Shown here piece by piece: positions 16,759 to 24,176 of a stretch of 33,596 nt of DNA; positions within the stretch are counted from its first letter, which is position 1, and each line of letters begins with the position of its first letter. The translations under genes and the position numbers were made by a program. Source of the stretch: Clostridia bacterium (GTDB lineage: Bacteria > Bacillota > Clostridia > Oscillospirales > CAG-272); the NCBI GenBank assembly GCA_017483195.1, contig JAFULR010000006.1, forward strand, positions 1-33,596, written 5' to 3'. The notes under the pieces are model-generated. The model did not search any database and was not told the DNA's origin. It worked only from the letters and a program-made list of their open reading frames with translations.

Positions 16759-17430
16759 ATGACCTTAAAGCTGTTTATACAAGCAATGTTAAAATTCACC
16801 TTGGGAGTGATTCTTGTCGGCGCGCTTGTGTTTTTACCTGCGGGAACTCTTGATTTTATGGGCGGCTGGCTCTTTATGGGGCTTTTGTTTGTGCCAATGT
16901 TCTGCGCGGGAATATTTATGATGATTAAAAATCCTTATCTTCTTGAAAGCCGTCTTGACGCAAAGGAAAAGGAAAGGGAACAGAATATAGTTGTCAAGCT
17001 TTCGGGGCTTATGTTTATCGTTGGCTTTGTGCTTGCGGGACTTGATTACAGATTTGGCTGGATAAAATTGCCCGAATGGGTAAATATTGCGGCAAGCGTC
17101 GTGTTTGTAGCGGCGTATGTACTCTATGCAGAGGTTTTACGGGAGAATACCTACCTTTCAAGAACGATAAAGGTGGTTGAAGGGCAAAAGGTAATATCCA
17201 CGGGGCTTTACGGAGTGGTGCGTCATCCGATGTACTTTGCGACTCTGCTCCTGTTTTTGGCAATGCCCCTTGTGCTTGGCTCTTTTGTTTCATTCATTGT
17301 ATTTTTGGCATATCCCTTTATTATAGCCAAGAGGATAAAAAACGAGGAAGAGGTGCTTTCTCGCGAGCTTGAGGGATATGAGGATTATAAGAAAAAGGTA
17401 AGATACAGAATGCTTCCCTTTATTTGGTGA
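16759..17430 (+). CDS. Isoprenylcysteine carboxyl methyltransferase-like membrane protein
   Basis: This 223-residue protein has about five or six hydrophobic segments. Its C-terminal half carries the ICMT/PEMT signature STGLYGVVRHPMYFATLL (RHPMY, about 151-157), followed by a hydrophobic hairpin and the acidic stretch KNEEEVLSRELEGYEDYKKKVRYRMLPFIW. These regions bind S-adenosylmethionine in ICMT-family enzymes. Bacteria lack prenylated CAAX proteins, so the true substrate is unknown (a lipid or small isoprenoid is likely). It leads a two-gene operon from a consensus promoter. The HAD phosphatase begins 1 bp after its stop codon. Confidence 0.85.
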   Translation: MTLKLFIQAMLKFTLGVILVGALVFLPAGTLDFMGGWLFMGLLFVPMFCAGIFMMIKNPYLLESRLDAKEKEREQNIVVKLSGLMFIVGFVLAGLDYRFGWIKLPEWVNIAASVVFVAAYVLYAEVLRENTYLSRTIKVVEGQKVISTGLYGVVRHPMYFATLLLFLAMPLVLGSFVSFIVFLAYPFIIAKRIKNEEEVLSRELEGYEDYKKKVRYRMLPFIW

Positions 17431-17431
17431 T

Positions 17432-18124
17432 ATGAATTTTTTATTTGATCTTTACGGCACACTTGCCGATATACATACTGACGAAAAAAAGAATGAGCTT
17501 TGGGAGGGCTTGGCGGCAGCCTTGAACGAAAATGATGCACAAGCTCTCAGATCCGAATACCTTGCTTTTTGTGATGAGCTTAGTAAGAAAAGATCGCACC
17601 GCTTTGTAGAGTTTGATCTTCTGAACGTTTTTGAAAAAATGCTCGCCTTTCGTGGAATTTCAAAGGATAAAGCTCCCGAGCTTGCACGAAAATTCCGCGT
17701 TTTATCCCGCGAAAGACTGCGCCTGTTTCCTTGCGTTAAGGAAATGCTTGCAGAGCTTAAGCAAAGCGGCGCGGGGGTATATCTCGTTTCCAATGCTCAG
17801 AGCTGTTTTACACGGGATGAGCTTGATGAGCTTGAAATTTCAGGAATGTTCGACGGCATCGTTATTTCAAGCGATGCGGGAGTAAAAAAGCCCCACCGCG
17901 AGATCTTTGATATCGCCGCTCAAAGATTCGGCATAGAGCTTAAGGACTGCGTTTACGTAGGCAACGATCTTCACGACGACGTCCTTGGCGCGAATGCTTA
18001 CGGAATGAGAACGGTCTATATTGAAACAGAGCAGTCAGGAAAATATCCCGGGCTTGATGCTACACCCACATATATCGTAAGGGATCACTCCGATATGAAA
18101 AGAATTCTTCTGTCCTTTATTTAA
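17432..18124 (+). CDS. HAD-superfamily hydrolase (phosphatase-like)
   Basis: This 230-residue cytoplasmic protein has the four HAD motifs. Motif I is FDLYGTL with nucleophile Asp6; the second motif-I position is Tyr rather than Asp, as in some haloacid dehalogenase-type members. Motif II is VYLVSN, motif III is VKKPHREIF (Lys), and motif IV is YVGNDLHDDVLGA. An alpha-helical cap lies between motifs I and II. With DxY in place of DxD the general acid is missing, so phosphatase activity is less certain than the fold. The start is set by coupling to the upstream gene (TGA-T-ATG). There is no strong RBS of its own. Confidence 0.87.
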   Translation: MNFLFDLYGTLADIHTDEKKNELWEGLAAALNENDAQALRSEYLAFCDELSKKRSHRFVEFDLLNVFEKMLAFRGISKDKAPELARKFRVLSRERLRLFPCVKEMLAELKQSGAGVYLVSNAQSCFTRDELDELEISGMFDGIVISSDAGVKKPHREIFDIAAQRFGIELKDCVYVGNDLHDDVLGANAYGMRTVYIETEQSGKYPGLDATPTYIVRDHSDMKRILLSFI

Positions 18125-18130
18125 AATCGA

Positions 18131-18173
18131 ACAAAAAAATCCTCGCACCGCGGTGCGAGGATATTATTTTTAT
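18131..18173. terminator. Bidirectional terminator between HAD and MATE genes
   Basis: A perfect 12-bp palindromic stem (18139-18162, ATCCTCGCACCG and its complement) has an A-run on the left and TTATTTTT on the right. It can end both the plus-strand HAD operon and the minus-strand MATE gene. It lies partly in the MATE stop region. Confidence 0.92.
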
Positions 18174-19531
18174 TTGTTGTCCATTTTCTTCAGAGCTTTT
18201 CTGAATTGGAACGCAAACAGGATCGCGGTAAATGTCACCGCAAGGATATCCGCTATGGGCTCTGCGAGATAAACGCCCATCGTTTTATCGTCCACAAAAT
18301 TCGGTACGATGTAGATAAGGGGTAAAAGCAGCACGAATTTGCGCACCACGGCAACGACGATTGACGAGAATGCCTTTCCAAGAGAGGTGAAAGTCATCTG
18401 CGCGGCTACTTGGATACCGAAGATACCGAGCGCGCCGCAGTAAATGCGCAGGGCATTTTGAGTAAATTCAATAAGCTCCGGCTTGTCGGTGATGATGCTT
18501 GCAAATACTCCCGGGAAGAGCATGATGCACACCCAAAGGGAGAGCGAATATATAAGGCTGACACTTAAGAGAAGGAAGAATGATTTTTTAACTCTCTCCT
18601 TGTTGCCCGCGCCGTAATTGTAGCTCGTTATGGGCTGCGCGCCCTGAGCCACACCCTGAAGGGGCAGCATGGCAAACTGCATAACGCTTGTAAGTATAGT
18701 CATAGCGCCAACGGCGATATCTCCACCGTATTCCTGAAGAGAGGAATTGAAGCATACCGAGATAACGCTTTCGCTCATCTGCATAATGAAAGGGGCAAGA
18801 CCGAGGGCTATGCAGGGGAAGATGACCTTTGGCTCTATTTTGAGATTTTGCTTTTTTATTTTCAAAACGCTGCTGTCGCTGAAAAGGAAGGTAAGTGCCC
18901 AATTGCAGGATGCCATCTGGGAGATCGCCGTAGCGAGAGCCGCTCCCTTTACACCAAGACCCAAGCCGTAGATGAAGATAGGGTCGAGCGCAATATTGCA
19001 AACCGCACCGATAAGCACGGATGTCATACTTACCTTCGTCGCGCCCTGAGCGGTGATATACGCGTTCATACCGAGGGTTAGCTGAACGAATACCGTACCG
19101 AGCGCGTAGATGTCCATATATTGTGTGGCATATCCTATCGTGTTCTCACTCGCGCCGAACGCCCACAGCAGCTTCTCGTTAAAGATAAGAAGCGCGGCGG
19201 TGAGTATTGCCGAAACCACGAGCTGAAGGGAAAAGCAGTTGCCAAGTATTCTTTCAGCCTCGTCTTGCTTGCCCTCTCCGAGCTTTATCGATGCTCTTGG
19301 AGCTCCGCCCGCGCTGATTAGAGCGGCAAAGGCGGAAACAGCCATTATAAGCGGCATACAGATGCCAACTCCCGTAAGAGCCGCATCGCCTATACCCTCA
19401 ATATGGCCTATAAAGATTCGGTCAACGATATTGTAAAGCATATTTACCAGCTGCGCAAGCACGGTTGGTATTGCCATTTTAAAAAGCAATTTTCCTATGG
19501 GCGCAGTACCCAAAAATTCCTTGTTCTGCAT
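18170..19531 (-). CDS. MATE-family multidrug/Na+ antiporter
   Basis: This 453-residue polytopic membrane protein has about 12 hydrophobic helices in two similar halves. The N-terminus, with MAIPTVLAQLVNMLYNIVDRIFIGHIEG, and the mid-protein GAQPITSYNYGA motif are typical of the MATE (MepA/NorM-like) family. These proteins export cationic drugs or metabolites in exchange for Na+ or H+. RBS AGGAG precedes the ATG by 7 nt. It is transcribed alone. A palindrome in the promoter spacer (19575-19588) suggests repression by a dimeric regulator, but none is encoded next to it apart from the tyrosine recombinase. The exported substrate cannot be told. Confidence 0.93.
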   Translation of the reverse strand: MQNKEFLGTAPIGKLLFKMAIPTVLAQLVNMLYNIVDRIFIGHIEGIGDAALTGVGICMPLIMAVSAFAALISAGGAPRASIKLGEGKQDEAERILGNCFSLQLVVSAILTAALLIFNEKLLWAFGASENTIGYATQYMDIYALGTVFVQLTLGMNAYITAQGATKVSMTSVLIGAVCNIALDPIFIYGLGLGVKGAALATAISQMASCNWALTFLFSDSSVLKIKKQNLKIEPKVIFPCIALGLAPFIMQMSESVISVCFNSSLQEYGGDIAVGAMTILTSVMQFAMLPLQGVAQGAQPITSYNYGAGNKERVKKSFFLLLSVSLIYSLSLWVCIMLFPGVFASIITDKPELIEFTQNALRIYCGALGIFGIQVAAQMTFTSLGKAFSSIVVAVVRKFVLLLPLIYIVPNFVDDKTMGVYLAEPIADILAVTFTAILFAFQFRKALKKMDNK

Positions 19532-19562
19532 ACGTCACTCCTATAATAAATTTCCAAAGCAT

Positions 19563-19591
19563 ATATTAACACATAATTGTGAACAATTCAA
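19563..19591 (-). promoter_or_regulatory. MATE promoter with palindromic operator in the spacer
   Basis: TTGAAT (19591-19586), 17 bp, TAATAT (19568-19563). The palindrome AATTGT-GA-ACAATT (19575-19588) fills most of the spacer, where a bound dimer would block RNA polymerase. Confidence 0.6.
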
Positions 19592-19606
19592 GTTAAAAAT
19601 CGCTTT

Positions 19607-19635
19607 TTGTAAAATTTACAAATAATTGATATACT
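19607..19635 (+). promoter_or_regulatory. Recombinase promoter with overlapping palindrome
   Basis: TTGTAA (19607-19612), 17 bp, TATACT (19630-19635). TTTGTAAA-A-TTTACAAA (19606-19622), with perfect 8-bp arms, covers the -35 box. It faces away from the MATE promoter 16 bp to its left. Confidence 0.5.
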
Positions 19636-19672
19636 GTATGTGTTTCCAATTTTAAGAAAAGGAGTGAAAAAT

Positions 19673-20602
19673 ATGAAGTACAAAGATTGGATATGCGAGT
19701 GGCTTGACGGCTACGTCAAGCCAACGGTGAAGGAAAAGACCTACATAAACTATTCGGTTATGCTGAAAGCCCATATTCTGCCCGCCATTGGAGAGTTTGA
19801 GCTTGATGAGCTTACTCTGCCCGTTTTACAGAGCTTTGTTTTCAATATGAGCGATCACGGAAATGCGAAAACGGGCGGCGGACTTTCTCCAAGCACGGTG
19901 TCGATGATAGAGGGCGTTGTGGAGCGTTCTCTCAATTTTGCCGTGGAGATAGGACTTATCGAGCGGCATTACGCCGCTCACGTCAGATGTCCAAGGGTGA
20001 ACGGCAAAAAGGTGGAGTGCTTTAGCCTTTCCGAGCAGAGAAAAATAGAGGAGGATATTTTAAAATCGTCCTGTGATAAGAGGATTGGTATTCTCCTATG
20101 TCTTTATACCGGAATGCGTATTGGTGAGCTTATGGCTCTGCGATGGTGTGACATCGATTTTGATAGATGCGTAATAACTGTAAACGCCACCTGCCGTGAC
20201 GGTTTTCTGGACGGAAAGGTCATAAAGATCATCGATCTTCCAAAGACCGCCACGTCAAAGCGCGCCATTCCCGTTCCGCGCCAGATAATGCCGTATCTGC
20301 TAAGATTAAAATCAAAGCAGATCGGGGAATACGTAATAAATAATAATGGGCGGATGATAACGGTTCGCGGCTATCAGAAGACCTTTGCTTTGATGCTGCG
20401 AAGGCTCGGGATAGAGCATCGGGGTTTTCACTCTCTGCGGCATACGTTTGCCACACGCGCGCTCGAATGCGGAATGGACGTAAAGACGCTGGCGGATATT
20501 CTCGGACATAAAAATCCCAATATAACGCTCAATCGCTATGCCCACAGTATGATGGAGCATAAGGTAGCTATGATGAACCGCGTAGGCGGTTTTTTGCAGT
20601 AA
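19673..20602 (+). CDS. Tyrosine recombinase / phage-type integrase (lone)
   Basis: The 309-residue protein has a SAM-like DNA-binding N-terminal domain (about 1-100) and a complete catalytic domain: Arg149 (TGMRIGEL), Lys196, His253 and Arg256 (HSLRHTFAT), His279 (LGHKNP) and nucleophile Tyr289 (NRYAH). The nearest style is Tn916/phage integrases. I start at the ATG at 19673 behind AAGGAG. An upstream GTG (19640) lacks an RBS. No excisionase, relaxase, phage gene or obvious att site adjoins it, and neighbours on both sides are ordinary genes. It may be a stranded remnant of an element, or a domesticated recombinase acting on a site elsewhere. Catalytic residues are intact, so it is probably active. 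Confidence 0.93.
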   Translation: MKYKDWICEWLDGYVKPTVKEKTYINYSVMLKAHILPAIGEFELDELTLPVLQSFVFNMSDHGNAKTGGGLSPSTVSMIEGVVERSLNFAVEIGLIERHYAAHVRCPRVNGKKVECFSLSEQRKIEEDILKSSCDKRIGILLCLYTGMRIGELMALRWCDIDFDRCVITVNATCRDGFLDGKVIKIIDLPKTATSKRAIPVPRQIMPYLLRLKSKQIGEYVINNNGRMITVRGYQKTFALMLRRLGIEHRGFHSLRHTFATRALECGMDVKTLADILGHKNPNITLNRYAHSMMEHKVAMMNRVGGFLQ

Positions 20603-20614
20603 AATATACATAAA

Positions 20615-20642
20615 AAATCCGTCGGGCAAGCCCGACGGATTT
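20615..20642. terminator. Bidirectional terminator between recombinase and pfkA
   Basis: A 13-bp stem (20615-20627 with 20630-20642; AAATCCGTCGGGC) with a 2-nt loop. The minus strand continues in TTTTTTAT, making it strong for pfkA. It also lies 12 bp after the recombinase stop. Confidence 0.9.
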
Positions 20643-20667
20643 CCGTTATTATTTCATTATGTAATAC

Positions 20668-21789
20668 TTAGTCACCAAAGCAAACGCCCATAGCCTTAGC
20701 TACTGAAACAAGCTCGCCGTTGGGATCAACGTTCTTTGTCTTCTGACCGATAACGTCCTCAAGAGAAACGTCAATGATCTTGTCACCCTGAAGGGATACC
20801 ATTCTTCCAAAGCCGCCCCTCATGCAAAGCTCAACTGCGGCATAACCGTAGCGAGAGGAGAGAACTCTGTCGTGAGCGGAGGGAGTACCGCCGCGCTGGA
20901 TGTGACCAAGTGTTGTTGCTCTTGCCTCAGAACCTGTGAGCTTTTCGAGCTGATCTGCAACGAGCGCGCCAACGCCGCCAAGACGGATGGAGTCCGCGCT
21001 GTCCTCAATAACCTTAAGAACGACCTGCTTACCGTCAAGGGACTTTGCGCCTTCGGAAACCGCAACAATGGAGAATTCCTTGCCATTTGCCTTGTCAGCC
21101 TTGATCTTTGCCGCTACCTTTTCAATATCGTAAGGGATCTCGGGAATAAGGATCGCATCAGCCGCGCCCGCAATACCTGCGTGAAGGGTCATCCAGCCTG
21201 CGCTTCTGCCCATGATTTCAACAACCATGATTCTGTGGTGGGACATACCCGTTGTGCGAACTCTGTCAAGACCGTCGGTAGCTACGGAAATGGCAGTGTC
21301 AAAGCCGAATGTATAGTCTGTGTGAGCAAGATCGTTGTCGATGGTCTTGGGAATACCTATGACCTTAACGCCCTTGCGTGAAAAATCTCTTGCGGAGGTG
21401 AGAGAACCGTCACCGCCGAGAATGAAGAGCGCGTCGATGCCCGCGTCGTCGAGGTGCTTAACCGCAACGTCGGAAACATCCTCGTATGTGAGCTTGCCGT
21501 TTTCGTCGCGAACGAACTCGCCGTTCTCGTCCTTAACGGGGTATTGGAACAAATTATCCTTGTTTGAGCTGTAAAGGATAGTACCGCCCCTTGTGATTAT
21601 CTCCTCAACGTCCTCAAGACCGAGCTTTATAAAATCACCGTGGTACAATCCGAAATATCCGTGACGAACGCCGTAAACCTCAAGGCCGTACTTTGTGATA
21701 GCGGTCTTTGTAACTGCGCGAATAACGGGGTTAAGACCGGGGCAGTCGCCGCCCGCGGTAAGTATTGCGATTTTTTTGATTTCCTTCAT
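20668..21789 (-). CDS. pfkA: 6-phosphofructokinase (mixed ATP/PPi signature)
   Basis: This enzyme phosphorylates fructose-6-phosphate to fructose-1,6-bisphosphate in glycolysis. The 373 residues begin with the nucleotide-binding TAGGDCPGLN. The substrate loop PKTIDND (147-153) contains the catalytic Asp, and MGRSAGW, PEIPYD and GHIQRGGTPSAHDR follow. GGDGS (125-129) has Gly at the position matching E. coli Gly104 (ATP-type). PKTIDND has Lys where E. coli has Gly124 (common in PPi-type enzymes). This Gly/Lys combination belongs to the mixed PFK group, some of whose members use ATP, so the phosphoryl donor is not settled. RBS GAGGAAG. It is a single-gene unit. Confidence 0.93.
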   Translation of the reverse strand: MKEIKKIAILTAGGDCPGLNPVIRAVTKTAITKYGLEVYGVRHGYFGLYHGDFIKLGLEDVEEIITRGGTILYSSNKDNLFQYPVKDENGEFVRDENGKLTYEDVSDVAVKHLDDAGIDALFILGGDGSLTSARDFSRKGVKVIGIPKTIDNDLAHTDYTFGFDTAISVATDGLDRVRTTGMSHHRIMVVEIMGRSAGWMTLHAGIAGAADAILIPEIPYDIEKVAAKIKADKANGKEFSIVAVSEGAKSLDGKQVVLKVIEDSADSIRLGGVGALVADQLEKLTGSEARATTLGHIQRGGTPSAHDRVLSSRYGYAAVELCMRGGFGRMVSLQGDKIIDVSLEDVIGQKTKNVDPNGELVSVAKAMGVCFGD

Positions 21790-21870
21790 CTGTTTACTTC
21801 CTCTTCTGTGTAATCGATTTGCAAAATTTTATATTACAATAAAAGCATTTTTAATAAAAAACGCCCCAAA

Positions 21871-21928
21871 TTCCATTTATATGGAAAAAACCAACGTATA
21901 TAATACCATAAAAAAATCAGTTTTGCAA
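21871..21928 (-). promoter_or_regulatory. pfkA promoter with a palindrome just downstream of the start
   Basis: TTGCAA (21928-21923), 17 bp, TATTAT (21905-21900), giving a start near 21893. The palindrome TTCCAT...ATGGAA (21871-21886) occupies about +7 to +22 and could be an operator. The leader is about 100 nt. Confidence 0.6.
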
Positions 21929-22157
21929 GAGGTTTGTTAATATTTTGTCGAAACTTTCTCGATTTTTTGCATAAAATTTATCACTTTTTTATGAACAAAA
22001 CCGTTTTGCAATGATTTTCATACCTTTTTATAGAAAACTACCGCAATCAACACTAAATAATACCTTTGCGCGAGCGTTTGAGCTTGACTTTAGTTTGCGG
22101 ACGCAAAAGAATATTTGCCAAGGCAAATATTAAGGGTTCGAGGTGTTATTTGTCAGG
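21929..22157. other. Intergenic stretch between pfkA and tRNA-Leu: nested inverted repeats, no gene
   Basis: The left part is A+T-rich and featureless. From 22055 to 22151 an outer inverted repeat (AAATAATACCT and AGGTGTTATTT, one mismatch) encloses two more stems, TTTGCG/CGCAAA (22094-22107) and AATATTTGCC/GGCAAATATT (22110-22131). The last stem, read on the minus strand, is followed by CTTTTG and may back up the tRNA terminator. Confidence 0.5.
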
Positions 22158-22198
22158 AAATAAACGAACCAAGCCGCAAGGGCTTGGTTCGTTTATTT
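22158..22198 (-). terminator. Terminator directly after tRNA-Leu
   Basis: A perfect 18-bp stem (22158-22175 with 22181-22198) with a 5-nt loop begins at the last base of the encoded CCA. The T residues lie inside the stem (GTTTATTT) rather than after it. Confidence 0.75.
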
Positions 22199-22284
22199 GG
22201 TGCAGATGAAGGGACTCGAACCCATATGAAATTGCTCTCACTGGAACCTGAATCCAGCGCGTCTGCCAATTCCGCCACATCTGC
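22198..22284 (-). tRNA. tRNA-Leu (anticodon CAG)
   Basis: This is a class II tRNA with a long variable arm. The acceptor stem is GCAGATG/CATCTGC, the discriminator base is A, and CCA is encoded (22200-22198). The D-stem is GCG/CGC. The anticodon stem CTGGA/TCCAG encloses loop TTCAGGT, giving anticodon CAG, which reads CUG leucine codons. The T-arm loop is TTCGAGT, but the second pair of its stem is a U-U mismatch (ATGGG against CCCTT). The promoter is 177 bp upstream, beyond an insertion that repeats the first 22 bases of this gene. Confidence 0.95.
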
Positions 22285-22449
22285 TTATTAAATTCTGACA
22301 GGGGCAGCCGCGCCCCGCGAAACGGCTTGAAACATAGTCGCCTTGCTCGCATACGTTCGCAATTCTCCTTGTTTCTGCGCCTTCTCAAACTCGCTTCATC
22401 GCCCACCGGGCGCGCTCGTTCTCGAAGCTGCCAATTCCGCCACATCTGC
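22285..22449 (-). repeat. 165-bp insertion between promoter and tRNA-Leu, bounded by a 22-bp direct repeat
   Basis: The first 22 bases of tRNA-Leu recur exactly at 22449-22428, directly after the promoter. Between the repeats lie 143 bp of G+C-rich sequence with short stems, for example CGCCC/GGGCG and GGGGC/GCCCC, and no gene. The layout is promoter, 22-bp copy, insert, intact tRNA. It looks like an insertion that duplicated its target, or a tandem tRNA whose first copy was replaced. Confidence 0.7.
22428..22449 (-). pseudogene. 5' fragment of tRNA-Leu
   Basis: 22 bases are identical to the acceptor 5' strand and most of the D-arm of the tRNA at 22284-22201. Identity stops after the D-loop GGCAG. 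It cannot fold into a tRNA by itself and is the first thing transcribed from the tRNA promoter. Confidence 0.85.
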
Positions 22450-22460
22450 ATATCTCCTGT

Positions 22461-22488
22461 ATTATATCACATTTTCACAAAAAGTCAA
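22461..22488 (-). promoter_or_regulatory. tRNA-Leu promoter
   Basis: TTGACT (22488-22483), 16 bp, TATAAT (22466-22461). The -35 box overlaps the stop codon of the flippase gene, so flippase transcripts may also run through the tRNA. Confidence 0.85.
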
Positions 22489-24014
22489 GCCGATTTTTTG
22501 AAAAATCCCTTTATCCACGCACATTCCTCTCTGTTAAGTGAGCCTATCGCGCGCAATAGCACAAAGTAAATTCCTATTGAACCTAAAATCGCCCCCAATG
22601 TGCTGATTTTGAATATTTTGCACAGCATATTTGCCGCCTGTGTTGAAATAATCACCGCGCCCGCAGGCAAAACGAACCATCGAAGGGCGGAGAAGCGCAT
22701 TCCCGTAACCTTTACGAGCTTATATATGCTCGCACTCGCATTGAAGATCTCGCTCACCATTATAAGAATTATGTAACCGTACCCGCCAAAGCGCGGTATC
22801 AGTATCCACACCATTACGAGAGAGCAGAGAGTATCAAGAATATTGATATTCATAGTATAAAGCTGCTCGCCGAGTCCCTTTAGCATATTGTCAACCGTGG
22901 TGTCAAGATACATAATAGGAACGATATGGGCAACGAGCCGTATATATCCACCCGCCTCCGCAGAGCCGTATATCCCCATACCAAGCTCGTCGGCAAAGAA
23001 TATCATCACACCCGATGCGCCAACACCGAAAAGCAGGGCAAAATGGCAAACTCGCCCTGCAATATACCTTATCTCGCGCATATTTTCCTGAATTTTCAGG
23101 CGAGCAAGCTCCGGCACGAGCAATGAGGAAAACGACTGAGTCAATGCCGCAGGAAAGAGGACGAGCGGCATTACCATACTTTGAAGAGTTCCGTAAGCCG
23201 CAAGAGCATTAGCGCGATTTTCACCGCTTTTTTCTATTCCCATCGGTATAAGGATATGCTCAAGAGTGAGGAGCGCGGAGCGAAAATATGTGGAAAGAGC
23301 GAGAGGCAGCGCGATAGAAAGCATCTTTTTGGTAACTCCCGATGCGTTTCTGTCGCTTTTTGACGTATTTTTCTTCCTTTGCTTTTCAAAAACGTAAAAA
23401 ATTACAGATAGCGTAAATGAAAGCATCTCGGAAAGCGCGCCGCCAAGAACTAAAGCCGTGCAAGATGATTCGATATCGCGCCCCATAGCAAGCCCAAGAA
23501 GAGAAGCACAAATAAATATCCTTGCAAGCTGCTCGCCTATCTGAACCGCCGCGTTTTTATACACCTTGCGCACCGCGGTAAAATAGCCGTTAAGACATGC
23601 GGTCACAGAGATGAGCGGAAGTGTTGCGCCCGCAAGCCGCAGGGGTTTGATAATACGGATGTCCTTCAGAATATGCGTCGCTATCGGATCCGCAAGCAAA
23701 AGCAGTAAAGCGCACGCGAGCGAGCCGAAAAACAGGGAATATCCAATGCATCTTGTCATCGAAGCCCGAACCTTTTGCAAATCGTTTTCACCAAGAGCAT
23801 CCGAAACAAGCCTTGTAGTTGTTAAATTGATTCCTGAAAGCGCAAGTGTGAGCGCAAAACCGTAAACGCTTCCGAGCAGGGTGTAAAGTCCAAGCGCCTC
23901 CGCACCTATTGCTCGCGAAATATACGCATTAAAAGCTACCGACAGTCCGCGAAGAGCAAGCGAAACGCAGGTCATAAGCACGCCGCTCGCAAGATATTTT
24001 TTAAGCCTCGTCAT
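22485..24014 (-). CDS. SpoVB/MurJ-like lipid or polysaccharide flippase (MOP superfamily)
   Basis: This 509-residue polytopic protein has about 14 hydrophobic segments. The N-terminal pattern LKKYLASGVLMTCVSLALRGLSVAFNAYISRAIGAEALGLYTLL, and later FPAALTQSFSSLLVPELA, match the SpoVB/polysaccharide-transport branch of the MOP exporters. These move undecaprenyl-linked precursors of cortex, peptidoglycan or capsule across the membrane. No sporulation or glycosyltransferase gene is adjacent, so I do not assign spoVB. The ATG has only a weak GGGGA site. A TATAAT at 24046-24041 with a poor -35 may be its promoter. Its start region is divergent from the arsR operon. Confidence 0.87.
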   Translation of the reverse strand: MTRLKKYLASGVLMTCVSLALRGLSVAFNAYISRAIGAEALGLYTLLGSVYGFALTLALSGINLTTTRLVSDALGENDLQKVRASMTRCIGYSLFFGSLACALLLLLADPIATHILKDIRIIKPLRLAGATLPLISVTACLNGYFTAVRKVYKNAAVQIGEQLARIFICASLLGLAMGRDIESSCTALVLGGALSEMLSFTLSVIFYVFEKQRKKNTSKSDRNASGVTKKMLSIALPLALSTYFRSALLTLEHILIPMGIEKSGENRANALAAYGTLQSMVMPLVLFPAALTQSFSSLLVPELARLKIQENMREIRYIAGRVCHFALLFGVGASGVMIFFADELGMGIYGSAEAGGYIRLVAHIVPIMYLDTTVDNMLKGLGEQLYTMNINILDTLCSLVMVWILIPRFGGYGYIILIMVSEIFNASASIYKLVKVTGMRFSALRWFVLPAGAVIISTQAANMLCKIFKISTLGAILGSIGIYFVLLRAIGSLNREECAWIKGFFKKSA

Positions 24015-24099
24015 TGTTTGTCCCCATTTTGTTTTTCTAAATTATATGATGTTAGGATATCGGATATTAAAAACGCATCAACAAATTTTCAAAAACCCC

Positions 24100-24156
24100 T
24101 TGACAATTGAATGCTCATTCAACTATAATATAAACAGTTGAACACTTATTCAACTG
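24100..24156 (+). promoter_or_regulatory. arsR-cdf promoter with two ArsR/SmtB-type operators
   Basis: TTGACA (24100-24105), 18 bp, TATAAT (24124-24129). Two palindromes share the core TGAA-N6-TTCA typical of SmtB/CzrA/CadC sites. TTGAATGCTCATTCAA (24107-24122) lies in the spacer. CAGTTGAA-N6-TTCAACTG (24135-24156) lies at the transcript start. Bound apo-repressor would cover the whole promoter. Confidence 0.85.
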
Positions 24157-24176
24157 TTTTTGAAGGAGGTAAAAAT

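Noticed and set aside
22132..22146. T-arm-like GGGTTCGAGG as a remnant of another tRNA
   Set aside because: The flanks cannot form a T-stem and no acceptor or anticodon arm is nearby.
24138..24176. Upstream TTG start for the ArsR repressor
   Set aside because: It lies inside the second operator, while the ATG at 24177 follows a perfect GGAGGT.
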